Shown piece after piece: positions 38,801 to 52,800 of a DNA stretch of 64,000 nt. Both the position numbers and the translations under genes were made by a program. The DNA is from Ziziphus jujuba. Its lineage: Eukaryota > Streptophyta > Magnoliopsida > Rosales > Rhamnaceae. The notes beneath the pieces are model-generated. The model was given only the letters and a program-made list of their open reading frames with translations, ran no database searches and was not told where the DNA came from. Every line of letters begins with the position of its first letter. Within the stretch, counting starts at the first letter, position 1. The DNA is taken from assembly GCF_031755915.1 (NCBI RefSeq), contig NC_083390.1, positions 23,431,001-23,495,000 of the forward strand, written 5' to 3'.

Positions 38801-40136
38801 TGTAAAGAATGTAGAAACTGGTAGGTATATAATTAAAATTTAAAAAGAAATAGTCAGAATATGATTAGATGTGGCTGGTATGCACAATAAAAAGAAGTAA
38901 CTTAATTATTAGTACAAGGCTACTCGATGTGAATCTTTCTATTAACAGAAAATATGCTATAATAATAAAACTATAGTGAATAGTAATTAAGCGCTACAAT
39001 TAAAGGAAGTGATTAAAAGTGATCAGTAATCTAATAACAAGGAATACGAAGAATGGCATAATAATTAATATAACATGGTGTTTTTCCTACAAGTAAGTTA
39101 CAGCACTTCTTAATCAGATATAAAATTTAGCTAGAAGCATCCATCAAATAGTTGCCAAAGCCGTAGACGTACTGTTTTTATAAAAGTTACATAACAAAAA
39201 ATGACAAGTTTTTACAATTAATAGTGAATGGGTGGGTTAACAATACCTTGCTAAGCATCACAACAAGAAACCCATCTTCGGTAACCTTGTTTTCAGCCAG
39301 CGTGGTTTCATCTTTCAAGACCTTCCCATTGTGAATCAATAACTGCTGTCCACAAGGATAATTGTCTTTTCCTTGAACATCTTCAATGTTCTTCTTAACA
39401 GCCATAATCTTGCATATTCAAACAACTCAATTGCATCAAACTTCTGTATAACACCACTTACAAAATCAACATTGTTCACTTAACCAACAAAAGATCACCT
39501 ATAACAGCATACCACGTTCACCAAAAACTATAGGGATATTATAAGCTTCTACCCAATATCCAGACAACTATAAGATAGTATTAGATAGTCTCCAACACAC
39601 TAAAGCAGCAGCTCTACTTAGAAACTTTTTATGATGATCAAAACCAAGTGATGCTCATTATGTTATAACAAAAAAAGAACAAAAAAAACAATCATATAAA
39701 GTCTACCTTCATAGACTCAATAAAGCAATAATTAAATCAAGCAACCCAAACAATAAATATAGAAGCTAAAACCAAATGAAATTGCCATTGCTTCTTCCCA
39801 ATAACAAAGGACAAGCAGAAGAACAAATCGACTTAGCCATTTGACATTGAACTGTTCTTCGCTTCAAAAAACAAAATAAAATAAAATAAAAAATTGTTAA
39901 TTTCCCATTCTCTAATTTAGAAAAATTTGATAACCTCCCCTTATCTAATAGAAATGACACAAATTTTATTTTTAAAAAAAAAAAAAAAAAAGAGTAAAGG
40001 GGAACCTTTAGAAATGTGGAAGAAAATCGCAAACTAATCAATCTTCTTTAAGCTTTTCTTTCCTTTCTTTATTTTTCCAGCCAGCCAAACAGAATTATTA
40101 CGGGAAAAACGAAACTTTTCCAAAAAATTAAATACA

Positions 40137-40176
<40 letters not shown>

Positions 40177-40254
40177 GAAGCTACGAACGGTGTCGTTAGG
40201 CTGAACCCTAATTTCGAAGTGGCTGCCTTTGAGAGTCTTCACAGTGAGCTTCAT
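35877..40254 (-). CDS. RAD23: RAD23 ubiquitin receptor (UBL-UBA1-XPCB-UBA2)
   Basis: Twelve exons (minus): 40254-40189, 39408-39247, 38544-38506, 38421-38345, 38230-38192, 37454-37277, 37206-37072, 37001-36924, 36789-36742, 36659-36550, 36148-36070, 35993-35877; together 375 residues. Order: ubiquitin-like domain (1-76, starting [15 protein letters not shown]), a Pro/Thr/Ala linker, UBA1 (about 144-187, [20 protein letters not shown]), an XPC-binding/STI1 region (about 250-310, with FLRTNPQFQALR and [13 protein letters not shown]), and UBA2 (about 323-365, [20 protein letters not shown]). RAD23 delivers ubiquitinated proteins to the 26S proteasome: UBL binds the proteasome, the UBAs bind ubiquitin chains, and XPCB binds the repair factor RAD4/XPC. 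Length and domain order suit the plant RAD23A/B group. An alternating Gly-Ala stretch (about residues 236-245) precedes the XPCB region. Intron 1 carries a CT microsatellite next to its donor. Confidence 0.96.
40145..40174. repeat. (GA)n microsatellite in RAD23 intron 1
   Basis: About 13-15 GA repeats on the plus strand (CT on the coding strand) begin about 14 bases after the RAD23 exon 1 donor at 40188. Confidence 0.95.
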
Positions 40255-43200
40255 ATCGGCGAAGTAGTAGGAATGAGGGACAAGAGGACGTCGGGGTTCG
40301 AAAACGACAACGTTTTTTTTGGAATTGAAATACCCAGAAGAAACGGAGAGAGAACCCTAGCAAAAGCGTGGAGAGAGGAACAGAGGCCGCAGTGAAGGCA
40401 ACAGTATAAATGTCAGGTATTTTCTTTTTCTGGATTTTTATCTTTCATGTAAATATTGCTTTGCACGTGCAGTGCGCGTGATTCGAGCTCTGCTTTGAAT
40501 TATTTTACAAGAAAACTAGAATGCAACGTTTTATTATTATTATTATTATTTATTTGAACTCAAATTTTTTTTTTTTTTGGGGTAATTTTTTGAACTCAAC
40601 TTCGATACAATGTAATAAGGTCATAACCAAAATATATACACACACACACACACACACGTATATTTTGTTAATTTCATTTAACGACAGATAGATACAACTT
40701 TTAAAGAAATTCTATATCCAAATATATATATATATATATATATATATCTATATAGATAGATAGATAAAATCATGATCAGGGATAAATGTCAGTTTGAGTT
40801 GATCAATTGTTTTGTTTTTTTTTTTTTTTTTTTCCCTCAAATCAAAACAAATGAAACGACCGGTAGGAGAAGCCAAACAAACCAAAATAACCTTCTATTG
40901 ATTTATAGTTGATTTGGTTGGTTTGAGACTTTGATTTTTGGTTTAATTCTATATTTTTCATTTTTTTATTATTTTGTATAATTTGAATTTAATATTAATA
41001 TATTTTAAACTAAATAATTAAAATTTTTATAAATATAATTAATTATAATAAAAAATAAAAAATTATATTATACATACAATCTATTCAATTTGATTTAATC
41101 TAGATAAATATTTTTAAAAAACAAAATTGAACCAATCAAAAGATAACATAAAATTAAACGAACAAAATTTATTTGGTTCGGTCGATCTAAATCGATTTAC
41201 AGCCACCTTTAATAATGATTATTAAAAATGAGAAAATAAAATTGGAAAAATTCAATTTTCTCCTCTTTAGTTCATCATTATTTCATTTATATCTGCATTT
41301 TCATTTACTTCTTTTTAATTTTCTAAATTTTATAATGTTATTTAATTATAAAATATTGAATTTTAACTTTTTTTCATCCTTAATTATTAAAATTAATCAA
41401 TAAAAATTAATAAATTAGCTTCTTCTGATAAATTTATAAAATTATAAAAAAATCAATAATAAATTTTTAAAAATATAGAATTTAAATAAAATATTGACAA
41501 AATTAAAATGATGTAAATGAAATATGCCTAATAAAATTAGGGCTTAAAACATTGTTGTGTGTGTGTGTAGTGCTTGACTTTCTTAAGAATCCACACTATT
41601 TATTTTTTTTTACAATAATTTTGAATTCAAATTTATTTTTTTATTTTTTTATTTTTGATATTATCCATCTCATAATTTTCTTTTGGTAAATCATTATCTA
41701 TCTCATATTAGTATCTAATATATATATTACAATAACATTAACATTGAGCTTCAGCCTTGTGTTTTAATCCCCAAATTGTAATTAAAAAAAATAAAAAACC
41801 CTTATGTTTTAATTCGCTTGTCTACAAGATGACGTAGAAGATTTGGTTGCCTAATAAGAATGTAAATAAATTATTTTCGTCGCACATATGTATGCAAATT
41901 AGATTAATTATTTTTTATTACAGCGAGAGAGACACAAATTATTATCTTATATTTCAATTAGTGCTCAAAAACAACTTTCTTGTTCGTGGAAGAAATCAAC
42001 AATGTAACTTTATTTAATATATTATAAAATTGAATTAGAGATTATTTATAAATATTATATGTGGATTTTGAGTCTTTATGCATTTTCATTAAACCTTTTA
42101 AAATAAAGTAGTCTTTTTTTTTTTTAAAATAAAGTAGTCTTCACCCATTAGAAGGTCCTCATCAAATAATTAGAGCGATTTGTCAAAAAATGTCTTAAAT
42201 TTTTAGAAAAAGGAATGGATCCTTTTATCAATTGACCTCATTTATTCATGTCACCTTCTCCCCGGCTACCCAACTACCCTCTTATTATAATTATTACATT
42301 CTATTTTATCTATTTATGTAATGCTGATGGCTCTTAATGAAGTTGAGGTTTTCTTTTCCTTTTTTTTTTTTTTTTTATTTTTTTTTTATTTTTATTTTTA
42401 TTTTTTAACAAAAAGCATATAACAAGAAGCATCTCAAAGGTAGATATTGATTTTAATTATATATATATATATATATTTGTATGGAATTGATTTTAATTGT
42501 ATTAAGAGATGATCATTCTATTTTAAGTACAAATTCCTGAAGTGGATTAGGGCTTGCGTCCAACATCCCAAATCCTCTCTAATTATATCCATATATGGAA
42601 AAATTTTGATAAAAAAAGATTCCAAAAAATTAAGCAAGAGAGGCACCATTTTAAATGAAATTTTCTAAAAGAAAAGAAGACAAATATGCAAACTAACTAA
42701 ATAAGAAATATATACTATGTAATTTAAACATGAATTTTCCTAAAAAAAAATTATGACGATATATATTTGTTATGAGGGTTACAATAGTTTTACTTTAATA
42801 AATATATATATATATATATAAACAAAATTGTGTACATGACTCAGCTTGAGATATACCACTAGTCCAATCTCTTTGATTTAAGAAACTGTAATTATTTCTT
42901 ATTTTATTTTTGTTCCATTATCTAACAAAAACTGATGATTGATCGTTGGATCAAACGCATTATTATTATAATCGTTGGATCAATGCCCCAGAAAAAATTC
43001 CACAAGAGAAATTTGACTTGGTTACTCAAAATCCTTATTTTTTTCCATAACGTGACAAACGAACCTTTTTTTATCAGTTGACCCGACATTTCTGGTTAAA
43101 AAAAAAAAAATATATTGGATTTTTTGAAACGTTGAAATTCTCGGGATCCAAACAGAGTATAACCAAAACGGAAGGGATTTTGGGAAAAAAAAAAAAAAGA

Positions 43201-43892
43201 AGAAAAAAGTCCACAGACAGGTGCATATCACGTGCGAAGACTATATATATATATATATATTTTTTTTTTTGATTTTATACATGATGACATTGACAGTCTT
43301 AACAAACAAGTGGCGGGATTCCTGCATACAAACGTTTTCTCACAAGCTCGAGGGGCGATCCGATTGCCTCGCTTTTTTATTTTCTCTCTCCCCAAACACT
43401 CTTTTTTTAATTTTTAATTATAATGTTTTTAAATTTTTTTTGAGATTTTATTTTATTTTAGTTTTATTAACTTTCTTAATTCACGGGAAAAGCTGGTTGT
43501 CAACAACCTCGTCATCGTTGGAAACTTGGAATTGAATGATATGAATGCCTTTTCTTAGCTTTTCCTTTTTCTTTCCTTTCTTTTCACTCTCTCTCTCTCT
43601 CTCCCTTTATTTATTATTATTTTTCCTTCCTCATCACGTGACGTCCTTCTACTTTCCATTATTTCCAATCCAAATCTCCAAACAGCTTTTCTTCTTCTTC
43701 ATCTGTGTTTTTTCTGAATTTTGTTGATTTGATTTTTTATTATTTATTTTTGGATTGTTTTTATGAATATCCGGATCTTCAATGAGCTGCATTTATGAGC
43801 CTTGTTTTCTCGGACGAGAGACAGAGAGGAATTAAATTACAAAAAATATAAAAAAAAAGGAAGAAGGAAAAAAAAAAAAAAAAGAAAGAAGA
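40255..43892. other. Divergent intergenic region between RAD23 and the STE20 kinase
   Basis: It carries the promoters of RAD23 (about 40255-40500) and the kinase (about 43500-43890, with a CT run at 43587-43604 and an A-rich leader). Between them is very AT-rich DNA with AC and AT tracts (40635-40656, 40720-40747, 42462-42476, 42802-42821, 43242-43261). Bases ~40775-41215 end in TTTGGTTCGGTCGATCTAAATCGATTTACAGCCACC, typical of eroded plant transposon ends, but matching ends were not convincing. No gene was seen. Confidence 0.6.
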
Positions 43893-46800
43893 ATGGAGAA
43901 GAAGAAGTATCCGATTGGACCGGAGCATTACACACTGTATGAGGAGGTAGGACAAGGTGTTAGCGCTTCGGTTCACCGTGCTCTTTGTAAGCCCTTCAAT
44001 GAGATCGTCGCTATCAAAATTCTCGATTTTGAACGTGATAATTGTGATCTGGTACTTCTTCGTTTTTTATTTTTTCCATATCAATTTATTCACTTGTTTG
44101 TGTAATATAAATATATGTACATATATATATATATATATATATGTTTGTTGAATTTTATGTATATGATGTTTGGATACGTTTGTGCGTGTATTATCAATGC
44201 ATTGAGTATGGTCAGTTTAACTTTTTTTTTTTAATTATTTACAAAGTAGACGTTCTAAAAAAACAGAGAAACACACCAAAAATTTTTTAAGAAAAGAAAA
44301 AGAAAGTAGCAAAACAAAAGGGGGAATTTCATATGTAATGTTCTGTTTATTGTTATGAGATTTATTGGTTCTATGCTTAAAACCACTGTGTTTGGTGTTT
44401 TACAATGTTGTTATTTTTATTTTTTTAATTTTTTTTTTTAGGTAAATGTTTTACAATGTTGGTTAAAAAGTCTATTAAAGTATATTGTTATAGTGCGCAT
44501 AGGAGCTAGTTTTCACCTTCAAGGTTTAGATAGGTATTATATACATATATTGCCAAAATTTAAATTATGAATCACTGATACAGTTAGAAACTAACTTTGG
44601 AGTAGTAGAGGATTCAAAATGGCATGCCTGCTACAATAGGAATACTCTATTGAGACTTCTTGTTTAAATAATAAGAATATGGGAATTTCAATTACTGTAT
44701 TGTTGCTTAATTGTTTTCTTCAAAATCAGACCTCTTCAACTTCTGTATTGGTGGAGTAACGTCTACTTTTCGTAATTAAAGAATAATTGCTACAAAATAT
44801 AAGAAACACATATTCTTTGGTAGGTGCTTTTTAGTTTTTATTAGATACAGACATTTCATATAACATCAATGTATTATGAGTTGAACATGACTCCTTTGAA
44901 AATTGTGTGGGCCAAAACGCTGTTCTTACAGTTAAAATAAAATTCATCCTTGGTAGAGTGCTTTTCCATAAGACATGATTTTATAAACTGTTAAGATACT
45001 TCTAACATTCTATTTTATATGCTTTCATCAGAATAATATTTCTCGGGAAGCACAAACTATGATCCTGGTTGACCACCCTAATGTACTGAAATCGCACTGT
45101 TCCTTCGTTAGCGATCATAATTTGTGGGTTGTGATGCCATATATGGCCGGGGGATCTTGTCTTCACATATTGAAGGCTGCATACCCAGAAGGTTTTGAGG
45201 AGGTAGTTATAGCCACTGTATTGCGTGAGGTGTTGAAAGGTTTAGAGTATCTTCATCATCATGGCCACATACATCGGGATGTCAAAGTATGTACACTGCC
45301 CTTCATTGATACTTTATTACATTCCAAATAGTTCATATGAAAATCATGAATTGTTAGCTTCCTGTAGTCTGCTGCATCACATACCTAGTTTACTAAAAGC
45401 CATGAGTCAGAAATAAGAGTCTTCTATTTTAAAAACAGTTATAATACTTCTAGAAAGATGGTGAGACTTATCATACTTCTAGAAAGATGGTGAACTATGC
45501 CAACTGGTTGGATGAAAAATGATGCACTCTTGGTATTCCTACCAGAAATATTTACTTGCACATGAAATTGTGGTTACTTAAGTCTGTCATACTATTTTAT
45601 CCACGTATTGCTTTTGTCTAATCTTTAGTTTTGATCTTGAATGGGTTTGGTAGATTTTTATACTTATTGGACATATTCATATAACTTTTTCTAACATCTG
45701 ATAAGGGGGGATATGGAGAATGACCCCTTATAGTTGTGATTTTAAGTATGCTATTTGATTTCTCTGACAGCCCTTTTTCTAGCATTGTAGCTTAAGTTTT
45801 AGTGGTGCTGCAACTTGTTTTGATGCAATGGTCAAAAAGATCAAATTAATGCTTATCTATGAAATAACCAAGAAACTATGTATTTTGAGGCTGAAAAATT
45901 GTGCCAAGAAACTATGTATTTTTGAGGTCGAAAACTTATGCACATTCCAAAGATATGACTTCTACTTTTGCGATTGCAGATTACTATTTACTAGAATTCC
46001 TGAAAAGTACATAATTAGATTTCTATAGCTCCTAATAAATAATAATATATCATGGAACCTTTGGTCCTTGCTCACTATTATGCTACACATGACTCTTATA
46101 GGCTGGGAATATTCTCATGGATTCACGTGGTGCAGTAAAGCTGGGAGATTTTGGTGTCTCTGCTTGCCTTTTTGATTCAGGGGATAGGCAACGAATGAGA
46201 AATACATTTGTGGGGACACCTTGCTGGTTTGTTTTGTATTCTTTATGCTTGAGAAAAATAAAATCTTTCCTTGTTCAAGATATTAATCTATTATAATTCA
46301 GTTGAATCATATAGGGCGTTAATTCATTAACCTTAGCTGAACTTACTAGATGAAGAAAGGTATATATCATTTAAAACTCATTGATAAAATTATAATGCTA
46401 AAATTTACATATAGATGAAAAGGATTAATTAGATTAGTTAATTCATCTACAAACACCACAACACAAGAATTGACTTTCTTATATTGTTTATTGACCTGCA
46501 TATACTGTTTCTTAGTGAATTGTTATATAATTAAGAATTTGAGATCTTTTCTTTGTAGGATGGCACCTGAGGTTATGGAGCAACTACATGGTTATGACTT
46601 CAAGTTAGTCCTTCAATTTCTTAAAATTGTTAATCGACATTTTTCATATTTGTATATGTTTGACTGTTGAATGTTTGATTGACAACTTTCATGCAGGGCT
46701 GATATCTGGTCTTTTGGTATAACAGCACTGGAGCTTGCTCATGGTCATGCGCCTTTCTCAAAGTATCCTCCAATGAAGGTGAAAATATTATTTGATATGG

Positions 46801-49800
46801 AAAACTCTATAAGCATTTCTGTAACATTAGGTTATTAAATTCAAATAAAATTAAATTTTGCTAGGTACTTCTTATGACATTGCAAAATGCACCTCCTGGC
46901 CTTGATTATGAAAGTGATAGGAAGTTCTCTAAGGTATGCTCTCAATAATTACTTCAAGAGCAGGCCTGGACTGCTAGCCATTTAGAGTGGAAATTTAGAT
47001 TGTAGTTACGCTACAGAAATTTACAATTTGGTCTTTCTTCTTCCTGTTCAGTCTTTTAAGCAGATGATTGCAAGTTGCTTGGTTAAGGATCCTTCAAAAC
47101 GGCCTACTGCAAAGAAGTTGCTAAAACATTCATTCTTCAAACAAGCTCGGTCAAATGATTATATTGCAAGGACACTTTTGGAGGGGCTTCCTGCTCTTGG
47201 TGATCGTATCAAGGCATTGAAGGTTAGGTTAATATTGTTGCTTACTCTTGTTCCTTTTAATCATTTAGTCATATGTAGTATATACTTACATTTCTTGATT
47301 CTTTATTTTTTTCCATTTCCATTTACATTTTCTTTTCATTTACAGAGAAAGGAAGAAGATATGCTTGCACAGAAGAAGATGCCAGATGGGCAGAAGGAAG
47401 AGCTATCACAGGTAGGCACTATCCATCTTTAGTCAATGTGTAATTTTGTATTTTCATTTTGGTTTAGTTATGTCATTTTGTATGGGTTTTGCTTTGTTGG
47501 GATTATGAATTGTAATTCAGTTTAACTCATTTAAACATGGTTTAAGCACTTGCACTATCATGAACTGATTGGTTGAAGTTTCATAAATCATTTCTAATTT
47601 TTCACTCAGTTTAGTTTCTAAATTGAAATGAAATAGATCATGGCTATTTTCATTTAAAAAAGAATCATGAATAACTTCTATATCAGTATTTTAAATAATT
47701 CTGAAGAGGCACTTATCAAAAATAGTTCTCGAAGAGGCATGTGCTGCAAGAAAGTAGGGAAAGGATGACAATATTTAGAAGAGGTGCACATAAGGTTGCT
47801 ATTTACATTGATTTGGTGCCATCGTCTTGGTCATTCAAAGCTTAATCCTGAGGTTCCAATTCTCACTTTCATTACCTTCACAATCTCTTTCTAATCTTGC
47901 TCATCATAAGTAATTTTAAAGGTTTTGGGGTAGCAAATTAGGGCACACTTTTGGAGTTGTTGCCTTTGTTACGGACAGTTTTGTTGGAAAGGCATAGGTG
48001 GACTTTGAAGACAAGAGTTAGGATGTGAGAACTTTATTCGATTTTTATCAAGTTTTGGCTTCTTTATGGCATTACATTGTAAGAGTTTGAGGCAAGTCAG
48101 TGTCTCTGATTTTTTGAGTTGGAAGGATGCACTCAAATTATTTAGTTTATTTTTATTTTTATTTTTTTTACTGTTTTCTGGGATCCTCATCCTTTTGTTT
48201 ATAATGTAATTTTTTTTTTTTTTTTTGTTAATAAAGCAAAATTTTCTGTTAAAAAAAGCATCCACGGCAATAGATGAAAGTGTTTAATTGTTCCTGTTAA
48301 GCCAATAGATGGTGTTTAATTGTTCCTGTTAAATATAACGGTTTGGTAATTGTTATATGTAATTGAATCCACTTTCTATAAGTTTAGGCATTTTTTTTTT
48401 TTTCCCCCCTTTTGGGTCATAAATAAGTTTAAGATTTGGGACTGTTGGTAACCCTTTTTCCTGAAAAAAAAGAAAAAAGAAAAAAAAAGAGAATAAATAA
48501 ATGGAATTATATAATATTGAAACAGAATGAATTACAGAATGTTAATAGAACCATAAGGATGGGAAATCCTCAAAAATAGAAAAATGCTATATTAAAAACC
48601 CAATCTATAATTAAAAAACATTATTTATTATTTTTATACTGTTAGGTAGCTGCTTTACTCTGGTTTACATTGTTCAGAGAAGCAAGAGTGTGTTGGGCAT
48701 ATTATAGATCTTGTCATTTCTTATTGATTGATTTCTTTATGAGTATTGGTAGGAAAAATAAAATGGAAGATTTTGGGAGATGTGAGGTTATTTCCACTTT
48801 CATTTCTTTCTAAACTTATGAAACTGACAAGTATTTGGCTTCTCTTTGGTACTTTCTTTTTGAAGTTTAAGATTATCCATTTCCTGTGCTAAATTTAATT
48901 TGGTGGAGATCCAGTTTTGCAATATAGTTTCTTGTATTTTGTTTTGTGTTGTTTTTGATCTATTGAGGATTTCTATCCTCTTAAGACTATGAACAAACTG
49001 TTGTGGTTTCTTAAAACTCAAATAAAATGTTAAATCACAAAACTCCTTTATTAATATTGCTCATTATGAAGCCTAAAAGTTAAAATGATTCTGTAGAAAA
49101 CCAAGCTTTTGAACCTAAAATGATTTATAGTAATAGTGGGTACTGATGCCAATATTTGTAAAATATGGAAGAAAAAACAAACAGAAATGAGGAGAATGGA
49201 GTTCCAATAGTTAATTTAAAACTATCTTCCAAAAAATTTTCCATAGATGTTTCCAATATTTTAACTGATGTATTTATAAGTATCTGGAATGTCTATCTTT
49301 TCCAGCTATTTTTTTTTTTACTGATATTATGGATATATCTTTTTCCTCTGTCTCCAAGTAGACAAACTTCAGTTTCTGATATCTTGATGTGTATATATAT
49401 ATTTTCTATATCATTGTAAATAATCTTAATTCGTTATGTTCTTATTCCTAATGTGTTTTATCTCCATTTTGATTGTTTTAACCGTGGACTACTCTTCAGA
49501 TAAAATGATATGTTGGCTGCGGTTTATTGTTTTGTTTCAATATTTTCTAGTGCTTTTGTTTCATGTTCCTTTCATCTTGCATTAGACTCATAATTAAAGT
49601 AGAATTATGCTGTCACTGGGGAAATAATATTTGTAAAATATGGAAGAAAAAACAAACAGATATGAGGAGAATGGAGTTCCGATAGTTAATTTAAAACTAT
49701 CTTCCAGAAAATTTTCCATAGATGTTTCCAGTATTTTAACTGATGTATTTATAAGTATCTGGAATGTCTATCTTTTCCAGCTATTTTTTTTTTTTTTTAC

Positions 49801-52800
49801 TGATATTATGGATATATCTTTTTCCTCTGTCTCCAAGTAGACAAACTTCAGTTTCAGATATCTTGATGTGTATATATATATTTTCTATATCATTGTAAAT
49901 AATCTTAATTCGTCATGTTCTTATTCCTAATGTGTTTTATCTCCATTTTGATTGTTTTAACCGTGGACTACTCTTCAAATAAAATGATATGTTGGTTGCG
50001 GTTTATTGTTTTGTTTCAATATTTTCTAGTGCTTTTGTTTCGTGTTCCTTTCATCTTGCATTAGACTCATAATTAAAGTAGAATTATGCTGTCACTGGGG
50101 AAATCATATTATTCAACAAATGAATATACTGCACATGGACCCTATTGGGTTAGTTTAACATGATCGTAGGATTTGTATGAGTCAATGGTGTTTGCTTATG
50201 TACTTCCTTTTTAATATGATTTAGAACGAATACAAACGGGGAATCAGCGGTTGGAATTTCAATCTTGAAGATGTAAAGGCTCAAGCTTCCCTGGTACAAC
50301 AACTATTCCTCAAGTTTGTTGGCTGATAAAATTTGATTTCAAAACTTCAATGATCATATTGATATGTTTCCTTGTCACCAGATACAGGATGTTGATGACC
50401 CTATAGGTTATAATAGTAATATTGGGAGCTCAAATTCCTTGTCTTCTCTTGATGTGCATGAAAAGCAATCAATGTGCCAGAACTTTTCTCAAGTTGCAGA
50501 CTTGGTATTTCATTGCTTCTTTATTTGTTTTATTTGGCTGGATTGGTCAAGACTACCTTTCATGGTTTACATACTTGATGCATTTCATAGATACGACGAT
50601 TATATGTATGAACTTGATGCATTTCATACATATGACAATCATATGTATGTACATTTTGATGTTTCTCCATCACCCATGATCTGATTTTTTGGCAGGAGCA
50701 TAATTATGTGCCTCAGGACCAACCAGCTCCTGTCCAATTAGTTGATTCGACTTTTTATGATGCCAAGTATGTCTATCTGAAATACATATCCTCTAACAAA
50801 TGTTGTATTTCGTTTGTTGTCTTGATTAATACACATTCCACATAAACCATTCACTTCAATTTTTGTTCACATTTAAATAGGATATTACATTGTTATGGGC
50901 CTTTTTGGCTAGTTTCAATATATTGGAAAACTTCCAAAAACAGAAACGTTTAGTGTGAGGATACATATTAGGCCATAGCCTTTACCCATGCACAATTCCA
51001 TGTAACACAGATCATGATATCCAATAATATGTAAATTCTATAAACTAAAGGTCTCATGCATAGACAAGCTTTAATGCTCGTTCTTTTGTACCAAACCTTA
51101 GAAACTATTACCCAGGATGAGTCCTGGTTAAGTCCTAATTAAAATAATGCCGTTATTTACCAGAATTTCTATGCTATTACCTAACAGAATTGTAATGCCT
51201 TTATTTACCAGAAGTAGGTGTTACAAATCCGATGATGAATATAGCGTAGCTAGTTCAAGCCATGAGCAGCTCATTTCACAAAATTCTTCACCCTGTAATG
51301 ATGAGCATGTTGAAACAAATCCAGATGAAAAGCCTGATTCGGAGAACAATGGAAAATTTTTGGAGGCCATGGCTGTGCATTCCCAGCAACGAAGGGAATG
51401 TTCTGTGGGCAGCAGCACTTCAACAGAAGCAAATCAACCAAATAAAGGAGAAAGGTTTGTTGTTAAATCACAAAATGTTATGATTTATTTTATTTTATTT
51501 TATTCTATTTTATTATTTTGTTTCAATTGGAAAGATTAACTTGTTTTATTTTGTGAATACCATCTAATATCAAATACCTAGAAGTATTATATGTTGTCCA
51601 TTGTCTATTTTAGATGCTGCCATCAAATTTAACATATATATTATTTTAGTTTTTGGATTAAAAAAAAAAAAAAAAAAAACTACATATGCATTAGTTTTTA
51701 TTCATATCTGTAACTGTTGGTTCTGCATAGGATCTACTTATCATTCAAAGTATATGTGTCTAACTGAACTTTTTTTTTTTTTTTTTTTTCCCCTTCTTCT
51801 TTCCTCTTGGTGTGACTGTTATTTTGTTGTGTGTGTGATGAACTAGATGTCGTCTTGTCCTTCTACAAAAAAATAGCTTCCTACATATTAGGAAGTGTCT
51901 TTTGTTTTTATATATATCTGCCAGTGAGGAGCCTTGACTGTGATAATTACTATTTCATTTTTACCATGAGATATAATTTGCTAAAATTTCACATTATTAA
52001 ATGGAATGTACAGTGATAAGTTGCAAGGTCAACCCCAGACTATTTCAAATTGTCATGCAGCAGCAGTTTCACAGCCAGTAGAAGATGTTCTTTCTGAAGT
52101 TTCTTCTAGAGTATCTAAAGCAACAGGCATGTGCTGGATTTTATGCATTTCTGGAATGTTGTCTACCTACATAGGAGAACAATTCTTTTGCTGGGTTAAC
52201 TTATCAGATGATCGATAATAAGCATTTTTCTCATGGATCTTTCAACATAATCTTTGCCTTCTAATTTGATTAATTCATTTATGCTGCAGCAAGCAGTGAT
52301 GAAATTGATGAGAAAGCAAAAGCACCCGTTGTTCAGCAGAAAGGACGTTTCAAAGTCACATCTGAGAATGTTGACATAGAAAAGGTGACGTAGACCTGTC
52401 CTAAACTTGCTCTTATTCTCTTATGAGGACTACAGTGAATTTTAAATTTACTTTTCAGGTGGTCCCTGCTCCTATATTGCAAAAGAGTCACAGCATGCAG
52501 GTTTGTAGCTTTGAGGTTATCATATTTGCCATAATAGTTTATAGCTTTGCAGCTTCACTAATAAGTAAATAGAAATGTTACTCTATTTGTCAAGAAAAGA
52601 AAGTTCTTTTTCGAATTAAAGGTTTTGGACTGTTTGCATATGTTATAATTTTTTCCTGCTTTTGAGGGAAAAAAGTTTTCTATATCTATGGAGTTGAGGG
52701 GTATTATGTTTATTAGACGGAAAGAAGGAAATTAAGTCTAAACAATAATCATAGGTGACCTATTCACCATTTTGTACTGTCAGCTAATAAAATTCTGCAT

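Noticed and set aside
49165..49840. Matching short open frames in both copies of the kinase intron repeat (starting MEEKTNR...)
   Set aside because: They are identical because the DNA was duplicated recently. The few differences mostly change amino acids and both frames end in T-run sequence, so there is no sign of coding selection.
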